Assembly (NCBI RefSeq): GCF_041262525.1
Contig: NZ_JBGCCK010000031.1
Coordinates: forward strand, 1 to 64,000
DNA from: Streptacidiphilus sp041262525
GTDB taxonomy: Bacteria; Actinomycetota; Actinomycetes; Streptomycetales; Streptomycetaceae
DNA: 64,000 nucleotides
Direction: 5' to 3'
The position numbers and the translations under genes are program-made. The first letter of the stretch is position 1. The number at the start of each line of letters is the position of its first letter. A model generated the notes under the pieces. That model was not told the origin of the DNA, did no database searches, and was given only the letters and a program-made list of their open reading frames with translations. Below are positions 28,508-41,700 of the stretch, in pieces.

Positions 28508-29153
28508 CGGGGGCGGTGGCTTCGACGACCTCTTCGATCAGCTGCGCGGGATCACCGAAGAGCTGGTCAACGTCAACGCTGAGCTCGTACTCGTCAACGA
28601 GCGCGTGGGGATGCTCGAAGAGCGCCCTGCCGCGTCCGACGCCGCAACACAGCAGGGCGAGCAAGCAGAGCTGGAGCGGGTTCCTGGGGCCGCCATCTCT
28701 TGGACCGAACTGACACCCACACAGCGCAGTGTGCTGTGGCCCCAGTTCGTTCTCTGGACGCTGTGGCTGGCCGACCGCTACGAGGTGACCAACGACCAGA
28801 TCCCGCGACAGTGCTGGTGGAAGCACGGAGCGCTGGTCGAAGAGCTGACCGCCTTGTGGACCTCGCACCAGTCTGCCTACGCGGCCGAGGAAGACGCCGG
28901 CTCCGCCCCCTACCTGTGGCAGGACGCGCTCTCGCGCGCAATCGAGCGGATCGGCCGTCTCTGGCTCGGCAGCTGCCGCAACGGCCAGCACAAGGAACGG
29001 CACCGTCAGCCGTGGATCGGAGAAGAGCAGTACCTGGAGGAAATCCTCCAGGTCTACGGGCCTCCCGGCGCAGACCCGCCGCAGGGCCCCAACGAGAACC
29101 CGGAGACGCCGCCATCCGAGGCGGGCGACGACGACCGACCCGATCAGGACTGA
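28500..29153 (+). CDS. Hypothetical acidic DUF4913-like protein
   Basis: A 217-aa protein. The ATG at 28500 overlaps the coupling-protein stop. The N-terminal 70 residues form an acidic coiled coil (LRGITEELVNVNAELVLVN). The middle has a Trp-rich block (FVLWTLWLADRYEVTN, QCWWKHGALVEELTALW, HQPWIGEEQYLEEIL). This pattern of a Trp-rich core with conserved CWWKH resembles small actinobacterial proteins found beside conjugation genes. It may be an accessory factor for the coupling protein; the family name is given from memory and is uncertain. Confidence 0.7.
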   Translation: MSSGGGGFDDLFDQLRGITEELVNVNAELVLVNERVGMLEERPAASDAATQQGEQAELERVPGAAISWTELTPTQRSVLWPQFVLWTLWLADRYEVTNDQIPRQCWWKHGALVEELTALWTSHQSAYAAEEDAGSAPYLWQDALSRAIERIGRLWLGSCRNGQHKERHRQPWIGEEQYLEEILQVYGPPGADPPQGPNENPETPPSEAGDDDRPDQD

Positions 29154-29175
29154 CCTACCCAAGGAGAACCCCGTC

Positions 29176-29697
29176 ATGACGATGAACAGATACGGACGCG
29201 AGGCCCGCGCCTACTGGCGCCGCTGGCTGCCCCAGCGCTACGCCGCCCTGCCCGACCCCATCACCTTCTTCACCAACCTCGGAGAACAGGTCGAGCAGCA
29301 GGTGGGCGACCTGTGGGACTCCCTGGTGGTTACCGACCAGGTCCCCGCTGACGAGACCCACGAGCAGCGGGTCGGGCGCCTGGGCCTGCTCAAGGCCACC
29401 GCCGAGTACGAGGTCCTGGCAGAGCTCGTCCGCCTGCCCCCCGAGCCGGGAGCCGGCCTTGAGAACGAGGACGAGGGGCTGGAGAGCGACGCCGAGTTCG
29501 AGGCCCGCATCCAGCGCACCCGCGAGCACACCGAGTGGCTGGCCAGCACCGCCGACGCCCTGATCGACGGCACCACAACGCTCGACGAGCTCGACGACGA
29601 CCAACTGCGCGCACTCCTGGACTACCTGACGCCCTCCTGGCTGCGCGTGCTCGGGACCTCGGTCGACGACCTCCGCGCCCGCGGTCGGCAGCTGTAG
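29176..29697 (+). CDS. Hypothetical protein upstream of the giant gene
   Basis: A 173-aa protein starting at ATG 29176, preceded by AAGGAGAA at good spacing. It is acidic and mostly alpha-helical, with no membrane segment and a basic N-terminal motif (YGREARAYWRRWLPQRYAAL). It ends with a Leu-rich helix (LDDDQLRALLDYLTPSWLRV). It lies 22 bp after the previous gene and 51 bp before the giant gene, so it is part of the same operon. Family not recognised. Confidence 0.75.
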   Translation: MTMNRYGREARAYWRRWLPQRYAALPDPITFFTNLGEQVEQQVGDLWDSLVVTDQVPADETHEQRVGRLGLLKATAEYEVLAELVRLPPEPGAGLENEDEGLESDAEFEARIQRTREHTEWLASTADALIDGTTTLDELDDDQLRALLDYLTPSWLRVLGTSVDDLRARGRQL

Positions 29698-29748
29698 CCG
29701 CAGCGGCCCCGCCGACAAGCACTCGAACGACGTACGTGGAGGAAGACC

Positions 29749-32700
29749 GTGTACCAGACACCCCGTCGACTCTCCGAGCTGGACGCCGAGGCCGCCGCAG
29801 GATCGATTCTTCTGCGCGCCGTGACCAGCGTGTCTGAGGCGGCTTGTCAGTACCGCCTCTACGTCATCGGACACGACCACCCGGCGGCGGACCCTTCCGA
29901 ACAGGGCCGGTTCCTCATCGTGCGCGTCAGCGAGGACGGCGCGGTGCACGAGGTGTCCGCGCCGTCCGACCTGCAGCACCAGGAGTGGGCGGAGGACCTG
30001 TTCGACCAGCTGTGGGACGGCTTGGAGGACGGGACGCTCCCCGGCGACGGCGACCGTGAGGAAGCCTTGGCCGAGGCCGTCGTCTCCGGTCTGGTCCCGG
30101 AACCGATGGCGGCCGTCGGTCACACCGTGCGGCCGGCGGAACCCGACACGGCTTGGACTCCGACGGACGACCACACCGAGGAGCTGGCTCCTGGCGTGCG
30201 GGTGCTGTACACGAGCTCCGATCCACAGCCCGCCGCCGACCCCGACGACCTCATAGAGGCGGTGGACCTCATCGAGGCCGTCGTCCGCGGTCTCCCCGAC
30301 CCGGTGTCCGGCAGCATCCTGGTGCAGGACGTGGACGAGGACGACGAGCCCTACCTGGTGCCGGTCGAGAGGATCGTCTCCCACCACGTGCCGACGCCGC
30401 AGGAGGTGGCGCCCGCGTCGCCCTTCCGGCCGGCTGGGCAGCAGGATCTGGCGCCGTCCGGGCGCATGGCACGGGTCCGCGCCAACATCGCTGCGATTCG
30501 TGTCCTGCACACCCTGCGCTGGGAGAGCCGCGCGGCCACGCCCGACGAGCAGGCTGTCCTTGCCCGGTGGAGCTCCTGGGGTGCGGTTCCAGGGATCTTC
30601 GATCCGCGCCAGCGCGACTTCGCCGCCCTTCGGGGAGAGCTCCGGAGCCTGCTGACGGAAGCGGAGTGGCACGCGGCCGAGGCCACGACCAGGAACGCCC
30701 ACTTCACAGATGCGTCCCTGGTGGAACCGGTGTGGAAGGCCTTGGTCGACCTGGGCTTCACCGACGGGCGCGTCCTGGAGCCGGGCAGCGGCAGCGGCAA
30801 CTTCATCGCGTTCGCGCCCGACTCGGCGCAGATGACCGGGGTCGAGCTGGACCCGGTGACGGCCGAGATCTCACGAGCGCTGTACCCGGACGCCGAGATC
30901 AGGAACGAGTCCTTCGTAGCCACCCGCTACCCCGAGGGGTACTTCGACGCAGCCGTCGGGAACGTCCCGTTCGACGAGATCGCCATGACGGACCCGCTCC
31001 ACAATCCGCTCAGGCTGGCCACGCACAACCACTTCATCGTCAAGGCGCTGGAGCTCACGCGCCCCGGCGGACTGGTAGCGGTGCTGACCAGCCGCTACAC
31101 CATGGACTCGACCGGGCGGACCGCGCGTCTGGAGATCGCTGACCGCGCCGACCTGGTCGGTGCGGTACGACTGCCCGCCGGCGCCCACTGGAAGGCGGCA
31201 GGGACCAAGGCCGTTACAGACCTGCTGATCCTTCGGCGGCGGGACGGCGAGCCGCCCACCACGCCGCCGGACTGGGTTGGACTGTCCCAGGTGGCAGTGG
31301 ACGAGGAGACCAGCATCCTGGTCAACTCCCACTTCAAGAGGCACCCCGAGATGGTGCTGGGCACCCACGCCGTCACCAGCAGCCAGTTCACCGACAAGGA
31401 CATCACCGTCCGTCCGGACGACGGCGTCGACCTGAGCGACGCTCTGACGCAGGCGTTGGCGGAGATCGCACGCAAGGCACGCGAGGAGGGGCTCACCATG
31501 AGCGCGTCCCCGGCCGCCGAACAGCGCACCGCCGTGGAGCGGCGGGTCGAGCGGATGCGGTTCGCCGAGGAGATGTTCGGCAATGACCTCGACCGCTTCG
31601 AGGGCACCGTCATCGATCAGCACGACGGAACGTTCCTGCAGATCGCAGGGGGTGAGCTCAGCGAGAGGAGCGTCTTCAAGAACGCAGGCGACGAGCTCAC
31701 CTCACTCCTGCGGCTGCGGGACACTTACGTCTCCCTGCTGAGTGCCGAGTCCACCGTCGGAGCTGAGGATGGGGCAACAGCCCTGCGTACTCAGCTCAAC
31801 GACCACTACGACGCCCACACCGCCAAGTACGGCGCCCTCAACGTCCGCCAGAGCAGGCGCGACCCGCGCACCGCCCACGGCACCTTCCGCACGGACCCGT
31901 ACGCCGCTGGCGTGTATGCGCTCGAAATCTACGACCAGGACACCGGGACCGCGAAGAAGTCCGCGATCTTCACCAAGGCTGTCACCCACCCGCAGCAGGA
32001 GCAGAATAGCGCCGACACGCCGCAGGACGCGCTGGCCATCAGCCTGAACCGCTACCGCGAAGTGCGCCTGGGCGAGATCGCCGAGCTACTCGGCCTGGAG
32101 TCGCTGGAGGAAGCCCGCGAGGCGCTCGGGGACCTGGTCTTCAATGAGCCCGGCACCCAGCGGCTCGTGCTGGCCGCGGACTACCTGAGCGGTGACCTGG
32201 GCGAGAAGCTGGAGCAGGTGGAGTCCGTCTTGCGGATGGTCTCACCCGAGCTGCGCGAGCAGCACCCCTTCCAGGCCAACGCCGAAGCCCTGCGGCGGAC
32301 CATGCCCCCGCCCAAGACGCCTGGCGACATCGAGGACATCCAGATCGGCGCCACCTGGATCGCCCCTCGCCACTACCAGGACTTCATCCGCCAGCTGCTG
32401 CAGTCCCAGTTCGTGGACGTGGCGTGCGAGTCCGGGGCCGACTGGGAGGTTACGGCCCCCCGCGGCGTCCTCAAGTCCCGTGCGGCCACCGTCGTCTACG
32501 GCACGGCCAAGCGCAACGCCGTCGAGCTCTTCCAGCGCCTGCTGCGGCGCAACTCGCTGGTCGTGCACCCCGGCAAGGTGGACGAAGACGCCTCCCCGGA
32601 GGACATCTCCAACGCCAAGCGCGTAGCTGCCGAGCAGACCGAGCAGGCCGTCGCGAAGGCGGAGGAGCTGAACAGGCTGTTCGGTGACTGGCTCTGGCAG

Positions 32701-35700
32701 GACCACGAGCGCGCCACCGACGTCCTGAACACCTACAACCGGCGGTTCAACTCCTGGGTGCCCTACCAGGGCGACGGCAGCCACCTCACCTTCCCCGGCC
32801 TCTCCGACCAGGTCGTACCGCGCCCGCACCAGCGCGCCGGCGTGGCCCGCGCCCTGCACGAGGGCGGTCACAGCTTCTTCGACTACGAGGTCGGATTCGG
32901 CAAGACGTACACCATCGCGATGACGCTCATGGAGATGAAGCGCCTGGGCATGGTCAGCAAGCCGTGCGTCGTCGTTAAGAACCCGACCGTCGGCGACTTC
33001 CGCAACGACTTCCTCAAGTGCTACCCGACCGCGCGTGTGCTCGCGATCGACAGCGCGGACTTCAACAAAGACACGGCCGCGGCCTACATCGCCCAGATCG
33101 CCAACGGCGACTGGGACGCGGTGATCCTCCCGCAGAGCCTGTTCAAGCGGATCCCGGTCTCGGGCCGCGGCCAGGAGCAGTTCGTCGCCGACCAAACCGC
33201 CGAGTACCGCGCCCGCATCCACAAGATCCTCACCGGCAGCGACGACGCCCTCGCCCCGGAGCTCAACCCGGGCGGCGACCCGCTCGTGGCCGAATCCCTG
33301 GACGTGGCAGCCGCCAACAGCGCCGATCTGCGGCAGGTCAGCAGCCGCACCAAGGACACCATCAAGCGGCTCCAGGGAGACCTCAAGCGCCACACGCAGC
33401 GCGCGCAGAAGAACCTGGTCAAGAACACGATGACCGGCATCTCCTGGGAGCAGACCGGCATCGACGGGATCGTCGTCGACGAGGTCCAGGACTTCGCGAA
33501 CGCCGAGATCGGCGCCAACAACTCCGAGCTCTCCCTTACGGTCTCGGCGCAGTCCCGGGACCTGATGGTCAAGTTGCGCAACCCGAACAACCGGGTCGCC
33601 ATCGGCTCGACCGGGACGCCGTTCCCGAACGCGATGCCGCAGGCCTACGTGATGCTCAACTACTTCCGCCCGGACCTGCTGGAGCGGGCCGGCCTGTCCG
33701 CGTTCTCCAGCTTCCAGGCGCAGTACCTCACCGAGACGATGGCGCCGGAGATCTCTCCGGAGGGCATCCCGCGCATCAAGGAGCGCATCGGAGCCTTCCG
33801 CAACGCGATGAACTTCTCCCGGCTGTGGAAGTCCATGGCCGACGTGAAGACCAAGGACGACATCAAGCTCCCGATCCCCGACAAGTACACCGAGACCGTG
33901 GTCGTCCCCGCCACCACCCAGGACAAGACGTTCATGGCGGAGATCGCCGACCGAGCGGAGATCGTCCGCGCAGGGGAGGTCGACGCCTCCGTCGACAACC
34001 TCCTCAAGATCAGCAACGACGGCCGCCTTGCCGCCCTGGACCTGCGGATGGTCGGCTGGGAGGCCGACGGCCAGGGAAAGCTCGACGCCGCCGTGGAGCG
34101 GATCGCCGCGATCTACCACGAGCACAAGGGCCGCAAGTACACCGACCGCGACGGTGCTCCGAACCCGCTGACGGGCGCGCTGCAGCTGGTCTTCTCCGAC
34201 CGTGGCACCCCCTCCGACAAGGCCATCAAGGAGGGACGGTTCATCGCCTACCACTACCTGCGCGATGAACTGGTGGCCCGGGGCCTGCCCGAGGACATGA
34301 TCCGGTTCGCGCAGGACGCCAACACCGCGGAGGAGAAGGCGCAGCTGTTCAGCGACGCACGCCTGGGCAAGGTGGCCATCCTGGTGGGCTCCACCGACAC
34401 CATGGGCGTCGGAGTCAACGTCCAGGACCGAGCCATCGCCCTGCACCACCTCGACTGCCCCTGGCGGCCCAGCGACGTCACCCAGCGCGAAGGCCGCATC
34501 GTGCGGCAGTTCAACCAGCACTACCTGCAGCAGATCCCCGTGCAGGTCTACCGCTGGGTCAAGGAGGGCTCGTTCGACTCCTTCATGTGGCAGACCGTCG
34601 AGCGGAAGGCACGATTCACGGACCAGGTCCGCACCGGCCGCGACCGGGCCGAGCAGGAGCAGGCCCTCGACGGCGACCTCGGCCGGGACTACCTGGAGTT
34701 CGGCGAGATCAAGGCCATCGCGACCGGCAACCCGCTCCTGCTCAAGCAGGCGGCAGCGGACGAAGAGGTCCGCCAGCTGGAGGCCGCCTACACCAACTGG
34801 AAGCGCACCGAGCAGCACCTGCGCAACGTGGTCGACTCCGCCGACGAAACCCTCGCTACCGCCCAGGGCTTCGCGGACCTGGTCGGCAAGGCCGTTGAGC
34901 GTCGCGCCGCGAAACACACGGAGGAGTTCCGCGCCGAGCTTCCGGGCGGCACCGAAGTCACCAAGCGCACGGAGGCCGCGACCGCGCTGCGAACGCAGTT
35001 GTCGTTGATGCAGCGCCGCGCCGGCCGGGAGGGGCGCAGCCAGTACGAGCACGTGGCTACGGTCTCCGGTCAGATGATCATGGCTCGGGTCAACAACGGC
35101 CACGACTTCATCGAGTTCACCATCCGGGGGCTGGGTGAGGTCCCGCAGGCCATCTTCACCGTGGACGACGTCAACGCCGCGCTCGCGCCAGGGAAGCCGC
35201 CGGTCGGCCTGATCACGCGCATCGAGAACCACATCGGCAAGCTCGACGGGCTGCACACCACCCTGCAAGGCGTGGTGGAGGAGCTGCGGCAGGAGATCGA
35301 GCGGGCGCAGAAGCTCGTCGGCAAGCCATTCGGCAAGATGGACCGGCTCCTGCGCGCCCGCGCCGAGCAAGCCCAGATCAACTCGGACATCCAGGCGCAG
35401 GCCGAAGGCCGGGCGCGCACGGAGGACGATCCGGCAGAGGCAGCCGCGCCATCCCAGTCGGCCGCCACCACCATGGCCACACCCGCTGCCCCGTCCTCGG
35501 ACGCATCCTCCCCCGACAGCAGCGGGCTGTCAGCCAGGCCCGGGTCGCCGCCCACTGCCCCGTATGTCGACCGCGCGGAGAGCTGGGCGGCCGAGGAGTC
35601 CGTGGCCAACGCCTATCGCCAGTGGGCAGAGCGGCTCGGGGCGCACCTTGACCGCGGCTCTGCGGAGGAGCGCAGCCTCACGCAGGCAGCGGAACTGCTG

Positions 35701-38700
35701 CTGACCGAGAGCTCGGGAGCGCGCCAGAGTCGGCTGCTCGGCTTCGACCACCTCACCGGGGTGCCGGTGGTGGAGGACCTCGCACGCCAGATCCGTGCCG
35801 TCGCCGAGCAGTGGGACCGCCAGCAGCGCAACCCGCAGGCGGTCCGCGACACCTGGCAGCTGTCCACAGCCATTCGGGATCACGCCTCCCGGTACCGTGC
35901 CACCGTCACCGACCCGGGCAGCGCCGAGTACCGGCGCTGGGCCTCCACCGACGAGCCGGTCAATGTCGATGTCCAGGCGGCGGAGGACGCGGCAGCGCTC
36001 ATGGACCCGCTGGGCCAGTACACAGTCACCGGCCCGGGTGGGCTGAGCGCCGCCCCGGCCCCTGGCGCCGACCTGGCCGCCGGCGTCGCGCAGCTCATCG
36101 CCGACGGGGCTCGTGTCGAGCAGACCGCGACCGGGCTCCTCCTCACCCTGGCTGACGGGGCCCGATACGACATCGTCGATGCCACCGCGCTCGACGTCGA
36201 GGAACCCGAGCCGCTGATCGGGGCCGACGCGGAAGTACAGGCCCGAGTCGCCGCCTCGGACATGGACACGCCTCGTTCCTCGCTGCCGAACATCGAGTGG
36301 GCCGCCGCGGTGCTGGGGCACTACGTCGACTCGGCCGAGCTCGTCGCTGGCCGGGAGCTCGTCGCATCCACCGGACGCCAGCTGGAGGGCATCCTTCGGC
36401 AGCAATCCGCGGCGCTGGAGGACGAGTTCGCCGCAGAGCTCTCCAACGCACTCACAGCGGCGCACGAGAGCACCCAGCTGTCGCCGGAGGAAACGCTCGG
36501 CATCTACGATCGCCTGGCCCAGGCTGCCTCCGCCCTGGTCGACAGCGGTGAGGGAGAAGTGGCTGCGGTCGCCGAGCGGCTCCAGCTTCGGACGGAACGC
36601 CACCTGGCACGGATGCAGGCCCTCGGCAACCATCTGACCGACGAGCTGATGGACGCCTCGGCGCTGGACCCGGAGTCGCTGGCGGTCCTCGGCCGGAACG
36701 ACCCCGCGAAGGAACGCCCCACCCCGTACAGCGACAGCACCCACCTCAACCTCAGCCGCAGCATCCTCTTCCAGACGTACGACCGGTGGCCGCTGGTGTC
36801 CGGCGGCGGGGGGAAGGCCGAAGCCGCTCTGCGCGGGGCAATGTGGGAGCGCCGCGAGATGCCCGACACCCGCTTGACGGCAGTGCTGCCCGAGTGGCTG
36901 CAGGTCGTCGCCCTCGCGATGGGGGCCGCCGACACAGCGGAGGGCGAGACGCGTGCGATCCTGCGCGATGTCGCACAGCGCGCCTTCCAGCATCACCAGC
37001 ACCTGTCAGCCCACCAGCTCGCAGCGGCCGAGACTAGTCCCTACGAAGACGGCGAGGCGTTCACTCAGGGTGCCGAGGACCTTGTCACCAGTTGGGAGAC
37101 CTGGCTCGCCACGGCCACCGCCCGGGAGTTGGGCGAAGGCGACGGTTCCCGCCCGCAGGACGCCCCGTTCACAGCTGCCCGCGCCGCCATGGAGGAGGTT
37201 CGGGAAGCCCTGCGATCGGTGGAGCTGGCCTCGATCGAGGACGGCACTCTGGACGAGCTCACCCGGCAGACCACCAAGCTCGCGCACACCGCCTACGCGC
37301 TCGTCCTGAGCATGCGCGAGGAAACCTTCCGACAGCGGGGCGACCAGCAGGTGCTTGGCCGGCTGGTGCGGACGGCGTACGAACACGCCGCAGCCTGCCG
37401 AGCGGCGTCGCTGCGGCCTGCCGCGGCAGCGCAAGTCCGGCGAGGCGTCGCCCAGCGGCAGATGGCCTTGGGGAACATGCCGGAGGCGCCTGCGGCTGTG
37501 CCCGAGGCAGCCATCCCCGTCGTCAGCCACGCGGCACCGCTGGAGATCGAGCACGATTACCGCAGCACGGTCGTGCGCGGCACCTCCAACCTGCCCTCGG
37601 ACACCGAGGTTCGGCGGCTGCTGGACCGACTCGGCTTCAAGTACAAGGGAAAGCAGAGCCACTGGATCCTGCCCCGCTCCGGCGCGCTCGCCGACATGTA
37701 CCAGCGCAACGAGCGCATCCGCCGCCTCGTGCAGGAACTGTCGAAGCTCGGCCGCAGTCACCGGATGATCGAGACCACAGTGCAGGAGCCGCCGGTCGAG
37801 ATCCGGATCCCGGTCGGCGAGCCCTACGCCACTCGTGCTGAGGCCGAGGAAGACTTCGGGGCGGCGTTCTCCGCCTACTGGAGTCTCAGGGACACCCCTG
37901 CGGGCAGACGCCTGATGGGCAGCGACGGTCGTCCGGACGGCCGTGCCGTCCATGCCGCGCTCGAAGACCTGCGTCAAGGCGCTGTGGGCTCCAACCTGGA
38001 TCCGTTCGCCCACGCGGGCGACGCCGTGGCGCAGCGGTGCGTCGAGCTGGCCCGCGCCACCCAGACCATCTCCCAGCATCTCGCAGAGGAGAAGTACCGG
38101 GCGCCGGCGGCGCTCCCGCACCTGCGGGCGATGACGCAGTACGCGACGCTGCTGGCGTCGCGCATCAGCGCTACCGTCGCCCACGAGGGGCGGTGGGAGG
38201 AGTTGTTCGCCACCCCAGTGTCGGCCGCTCAGCCTGCGGCGGACGCCGGAACCGCCCTGCATTCCGATGCCGCTGCGGTACTGGTCGGGCCCGCACCACG
38301 TGCTGACGACGAGGTGTCTGAGTCGACCGTGGCACCGGCCTCCACCACAGCGGACCCGATGTTGGCGGGCCCCTACAACGCTGACCAGCTGGCTGCGGCG
38401 GTCGAGCGGATCAACTCCCTGGTCACTGACTTCCTGCGCGGCACAGAGATTCTGGCCTTCATTGACACAGACCTGCACGAGACCGTCAAGGCGACCTGGG
38501 AGACCGCCGACACCGCTGGACGCGTCGCGCTCACCGGGGATGATGAGTTCGCCGCAGCCCTGGCCGCCTACAGCAAGGCCGTAGACGCCACGGGCGCCGC
38601 TGTCCGTGTGATGGAGCGGGAGCGGGCCCGTATCTCTCCGGCCTTGAGCGCCCCGGCCAGCGACCTCATCGGCGCGACCGAGGCGCACATCGTTCGTCTC

Positions 38701-41700
38701 TCCCTGACCTACCGCATGGAGCAGGAGGCCAGGGAAGCCGGTCGCGCACAGCGCGCCCGGGAGCGCGCAGCTGCCACGGCCGCCCACGACGCGCGCGTCC
38801 ACGCCGAGGCGCGCGACTGGGTGGTTCGCGCGGCGTCCGCAGCCGATGGCGTCCTCGCCTGGCTGCACCGTGTGCCCGAGGAAGAGGCCCGAGCCAAGTT
38901 CGACGAGTGGCTGAGCTACCTGATCGTCACCGACCCGGTGTCCGGCGCTGGAACCCGTTACGAAGACTGGATCGGGTTGAGCAGCCGACCCAGCGCCCGC
39001 ACGGACATCGCAGCGGACGCGTTCGCCGCGCTCTACACCACGCCGTCTGCCCCGGACGAGACCCCTGGGACGAGCCCCGGCACCGCGGCAGTGCCGGACG
39101 GCCTCGACGCGCTGATCTCCGGGTTCGACACCCTGCCCGCCTACGAGCAGGCAGGGCCCAGCGCCGATGCCCGGCTCGCCGTCATGGCCACGCTGTCCCT
39201 GCCCGACGGCACCGTGCACGACGCGCTGCTGCTGCTGCAGTCCGTGGAGGACAGCGACGACGAACTGGACGACGAACCCGTCGTGCGTGGCGCCCAGATC
39301 CTCCCCTCGAACAACCTGCTGTCCACCAGCGTGGAGGGGCGCTGGTTCGCCGGGGACCTGCTGTCCATGCAGGGAGCCCGCGTCATCCCCCTGCGAGAGC
39401 CGATCCCCTGGGCAGCCGTTCGCGAGCTGGCGACCGGCACCTACGAAGCCACGCTCCAAGCCCTGCTCCGGGACCACGCAGCCGCAGCCACAGAGGCCGA
39501 CATCGTTCCCGGGGCCCCCGCCGAGGCCGGAGAGACCGAGGCCGAGACCGCTCACGGACCCGTGAACACGACGACCGGTCAGGAAGAAGAGACTCCGTCG
39601 CCCACGACCGATCCCAACGGTCCTGCGTTGGCGGAAGTCGCACAGCCGGCGCAGCAGGTCACCGAGGGGGCCGCCGCCGACGACCCGAGCGGCCTCGCGG
39701 AGTCCACAGAGCTGACCAGCCGTGAGACAGCACTGTCCACGCAGGAGGAGAGCATGGCGGATACTGCCGACACAACGGCTGAGGGTGCCTGGTCCGGCCG
39801 GATCAAGATCGTGACGGAGGGCCGCGCGGCGTTCGTCACCGGCACCGGTGGCGACTACTTCCAGCAGGAAGCAGACCTGCGGAAGTTGCTCAAGAGGGAC
39901 CAGAACTTCGCCTTCCGTGAGGGACGCTGGCGCTACTCGGGTCGGGCAGCGAACCGGGAGCGAGTCATCGGCGAGGTCCGTGCCTACCTCCGGACGAAGG
40001 ATGCTGAGGCTGCCGCGGCCGAGGCGTCCAAGGCGGCGGCGCAGTACCCTCCGACCCCTCAGCAGCAGCGGATCATCGACGCCGTTCTGGCCGGGAAGGA
40101 CGTCGCAGTCCAGGCACTCGCTGGAACCGGCAAGACCTCGACGCTCCTCATGCTCACCGAGAAGCTGCCGAAGAAGCGCATCGCCTACATCGCCTTCAAC
40201 CGGGCCATCGCCGACGAGGCCCGCCGGAAGTTCCCCCGGCGCGTCACCTCCGGGACCAGCCACTCCTACGCTCGAACTGCCCTGCGCAACACGCCGCTGT
40301 GGAACAAGGTCTCCCGAGCAGGCAAGAACGGAGGCGCGAGGTTCCCGAAGGACGTCGCACCGGCCCTCGGCCTGACCAAGCCCCTGAAGTTCAAGGACGG
40401 GGGCCTCGAACCGCAGGAGGTCGCCCGGATCGCGCTGACCGCCGTGCGGCGCTACCGCGAGAGCGCCGACGCCGAGCTCGGCCCGCAGCACCTCGGCGAG
40501 CGCTGGGCGGACAGCCCGGTGACCGCCCGGCTCCTCGGGTACGCACAGCAGATCTGGGACGACAAGGCCGACCCGGAGAGCAACAGGTTCTTCTTCGAGC
40601 CCGATGACTACATCAAGGTCTGGGCCCTGGGCAACCCGCGACTCTCCTTCGACCTGATCATGTTCGACGAGGCCCAGGACGTCACTCCCGTCCTGAAGAA
40701 GGTCATCGCCGACCAGCAGGCGCAGAAGGTCGTCGTCGGCGACAGCCACCAGGGCATCTACGAGTTCCGCGGGGCAATCGACGCCCTCAAGGACTGGCCG
40801 GCCGACGAGACCCTGCCGCTCACCCAAAGCTGGCGGTTCGGCCCGGGGGTGGCGGCCGTCGGCAACGCCTACCTCCGGCTCCTCGATAGTGACCTGCAGT
40901 TGGAGGGGAATCCCGGGCTCGACACCAGCATCGGTGACGTGGACGAGCCCGACGCCATCCTCACCAAGACCAACATCGGAGCCATCGGAGCAGTCATCGA
41001 AGGCTTCGACCAGGGCAAGCGCGTCGCCCTGGTCGGCGGCGGGGGCGACATCGAGGCCATCGCCAAGGCTGCACAGGACCTGCAGAACGGGCGCCGCACC
41101 AAGCACCCGGAGTTGAAGGACTTCGCCGACTGGAACGAGGTCCGCGAGTTCGCGGACGGCGACGAGGACGCCAAGGCGCTGCAGACCCTCGTCCGGCTCG
41201 TCGACCGCTACCGCCCCGACGGCCTGCTGCGGATGATCCAGAGCCTCGTCCCCGAAGACGCGGTGGACGAGGAGAGCCGGCCGGAGCTGGTCGTGAGCAC
41301 CGCACACAAGTCCAAGGGACGGGAATGGGACAACGTCCGCATCGGCCCCGACTTCCCGCAGCCGAAGGAGGACACGAACACCGGAGAAGTCATCCTGCCT
41401 GCGCCAGCAGAGCTTCGCCTGGCCTACGTCACGGTGACCCGGGCCAAGGGCCGACTCGAACTCGGATCGCTCGACTGGATCCAGTTGATGGACCCGGACC
41501 TGATGGCACGCGTAGCCGCGAACCGCTCGGCGGAGGTCGCCCCCGCCGAAGAGGTGGTCGACACCCTGGCCAATGCGGTCGCCGAGATCGATGCGGCGGC
41601 CGAGGCATCGACAGCAGCCGCGCAGCCGGCGGCCCCACTTCCTGCCCCGTTCCAGGGGCCTCATGTGCGCCTCACGCTGTTCAGGAACGGCTTCGGCGTC

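Noticed and set aside
32242..35370. A 1042-codon minus-strand frame within the giant gene.
   Set aside because: Antisense shadow; the plus frame contains intact helicase motifs.
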